Below are positions 4,719 to 5,381 of a stretch of DNA of 5,381 bases, in pieces. Under the pieces are notes generated by a model. It was not told the DNA's origin and searched no databases. It saw only the letters and a program-made list of their open reading frames with translations. The stretch lies in NCBI GenBank assembly GCA_021161135.1, contig JAGHBD010000005.1, positions 1 through 5,381 of the forward strand. Reading direction: 5' to 3'. The stretch is from Thermoplasmata archaeon (GTDB taxonomy: Archaea; Thermoplasmatota; E2; UBA202; JdFR-43). How positions within the stretch are numbered: the stretch's first letter is position 1; every line of letters begins with the position of its first letter. The translations under genes were made by a program, and so were the position numbers.

Positions 4719-4861
4719 CCCTCCCGCTCCGCCAGAATCCTCAGGAAGAGGTAAATCAGCGTGCCGAACCCTATCAGTATGACTCCGGCCAGCAGGACGT
4801 TCCCCGCCGCCTGGAAGTACCTCCCCGGCTCTCCCCCTATCACGGGCAGTCGCTCGCTCAT
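4712..4861 (-). CDS. Small single-span membrane protein, 49 aa
   Basis: The frame runs from ATG (4859-4861) to TAG (4712-4714) and encodes 49 residues. The short N-terminal part has MSERLPVIGG. A membrane helix spans about residues 18-43 (LLAGVILIGFGTLIYLFL at its core), with Arg41 near its end and a charged tail (AEREGY). The ATG is 27.5 bases from a TATA box at 4885-4892, so a leaderless mRNA should start almost exactly at this codon. It also overlaps the stop of the upstream gene as ATGA, allowing coupled translation from a longer transcript. Its stop overlaps the start of the primase region in the -1 frame. Function is unknown. A membrane anchor for replication or a small virion or lysis-type protein are possibilities. 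Confidence 0.65.
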   Translation of the reverse strand: MSERLPVIGGEPGRYFQAAGNVLLAGVILIGFGTLIYLFLRILAEREGY

Positions 4862-5151
4862 CCAACCAGATCACCGTGCCAAGAGATAAAAAGGTTTCCC
4901 TCGTCCCATCCCTCGAACCTGACCTTCCAGCCCCTCTCGATGAGTTCGTTTATCTTGGCCATGACGGCGGTGTTGATCTCGGGGGTGTGGTCGAGGTCCT
5001 CGCTCCAGCTGTAGTCCTCGAGCCCTTCCTTCTTGACGAACCGGCAGTCCTCCATCCGGTAGCCGAACTCCTCGTCGTCGCCGTAGACGTCGAAGGCCGG
5101 GATGCCCCGCCAATTCGGGTGGACTATTATGAGCCTCTTCCGCTCACGCAT
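4858..5151 (-). CDS. Hypothetical acidic protein, 97 aa
   Basis: I do not recognise it. It opens with a basic strand (RERKRLIIVHPNWRG), then an acidic Tyr/Asp/Glu-rich middle (YGDDEEFGY, EGLEDYSWSEDLD), a helix near 60-73 (AVMAKINELIERG) and a final pair of strands (WKVRFEGWD, NLFISWHGD). A small alpha/beta protein without membrane spans is likely, probably cytoplasmic. The ATG at 5151 overlaps the previous stop by 8 bases (ATGCGTGA) and its own TGA overlaps the next ATG by 4 bases, so it belongs to a tightly coupled operon. The operon position before the primase suggests an accessory role in replication, without direct evidence. Confidence 0.75.
   Translation of the reverse strand: MRERKRLIIVHPNWRGIPAFDVYGDDEEFGYRMEDCRFVKKEGLEDYSWSEDLDHTPEINTAVMAKINELIERGWKVRFEGWDEGNLFISWHGDLVG
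4885..4898 (-). promoter_or_regulatory. BRE/TATA promoter inside the 97-aa gene, driving the membrane protein and primase
   Basis: The minus strand reads GAAACCTTTTTATC with the TATA core at 4885-4892. Its centre is 27.5 bases before the ATG at 4861, predicting initiation near 4862. It lies within the last codons of the preceding gene, so the replication genes can be expressed apart from that gene. Confidence 0.6.
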
Positions 5152-5381
5152 CCTCTATCCCCGCTTCGGTTATCCTGAACCTCGCCCTCCGCTTCGGCAG
5201 GTCGGGGGCATCGACGAGGTACGCCTCCCAGACGTCGCTGGCCACCTGCGTCAGGAAGACTATGTATTGGCTGCTGTGGAGGAAGAACTCGCCGCCGTAG
5301 GTTCGCATGGGCGCGCCGAACCTCACCCTCGCCTCGAGCTGGGCCGATATGTCGGGTATCCCCATCACCTGCGCGGTCAGG
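5144..5381 (-). CDS. Hypothetical protein, possibly truncated at the window edge
   Basis: The frame ends at TGA (5144-5146) and is open through to the window edge. Starts inside the window are GTG 5368 and ATG 5365 (74 or 73 aa). AGGTG overlaps these codons and could be their ribosome site or simply coding sequence, so the gene may begin beyond the window. The visible part is beta-rich and aromatic (GGEFFLHSSQYIVFLTQV, then VWEAYLVDAPDL), ending with a basic patch (PKRRARFRI) and an acidic tail. No family recognised and no membrane span. Its stop overlaps the start of the next gene by 8 bases, so they are translated together. Confidence 0.6.
   Translation of the reverse strand, partial: LTAQVMGIPDISAQLEARVRFGAPMRTYGGEFFLHSSQYIVFLTQVASDVWEAYLVDAPDLPKRRARFRITEAGIEDA

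Noticed and set aside
4719..4874. N-terminal extension of the primase to GTG 4874 (366-aa version)
   Set aside because: The extra residues are Gly/Arg/Asp/Pro-rich, typical of out-of-frame reading of the 49-aa gene, and GTG 4874 lies only 14.5 bases from the TATA centre, upstream of the predicted transcript start.
5357..5359. Possible ATA start six bases after AGGTG for the rightmost gene
   Set aside because: The spacing is attractive, but the frame is open to the window edge, so AGGTG may be plain coding sequence; no claim can be made.

Overview
The window looks like part of a virus, plasmid or integrated element of a hyperthermophilic archaeon, most likely a crenarchaeon (Thermoproteota). 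The evidence is indirect. It is GC-rich by eye, Arg is mostly AGG and Ile is often ATA. Archaeal BRE/TATA promoters sit 26-30 bases upstream of start codons, giving leaderless mRNAs, while internal operon genes have GGTG/GGAGG ribosome sites. Genes are small, tightly packed and mostly of unknown function, next to a plasmid/virus-type primase-polymerase and two ribbon-helix-helix (RHH) regulators. No tRNA, rRNA, CRISPR, transposase or integrase is visible. Naming a virus family or host genus would be a guess.

Left half (1-2579). Two small modules have the same plan. In each, an RHH gene on the + strand (639-1061; 2313-2579) diverges from a minus-strand gene (1-575 partial; 1982-2248). One symmetric AT-rich TATA element lies between them. 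Each RHH gene then runs into a convergent minus-strand gene and overlaps it by exactly 4 bp, with both stop codons on one palindrome (CTAG at 1058-1061, TTAA at 2576-2579). The first convergent partner is a 279-aa membrane protein (1058-1897). It seems to carry an internal promoter and start that could also yield a 121-aa C-terminal protein.

Right half (2576-5381). This is a block of minus-strand genes in two likely transcription units. The distal unit (5381 to 3529) holds two unknown small proteins, a 49-aa single-span membrane protein with its own leaderless promoter inside the preceding gene, a primase-polymerase with AEP motifs and a C-terminal Cys cluster, and a small unknown protein. 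The second unit starts at a strong promoter near 3520 and makes a 66-aa helical protein, a 76-aa Cys-rich protein (TTG start) and a 156-aa protein with an internal duplication.

How it may work together (inference): the primase operon would serve element replication. The RHH proteins would each control their own shared divergent promoter, and the membrane and partial left-end proteins may be virion or envelope components. The oddest point is that the primase frame has no ATG, GTG or TTG between the predicted transcription start and its conserved domain. It therefore needs a rare start codon, a -1 frameshift from the small membrane protein, or a sequence error to explain it.
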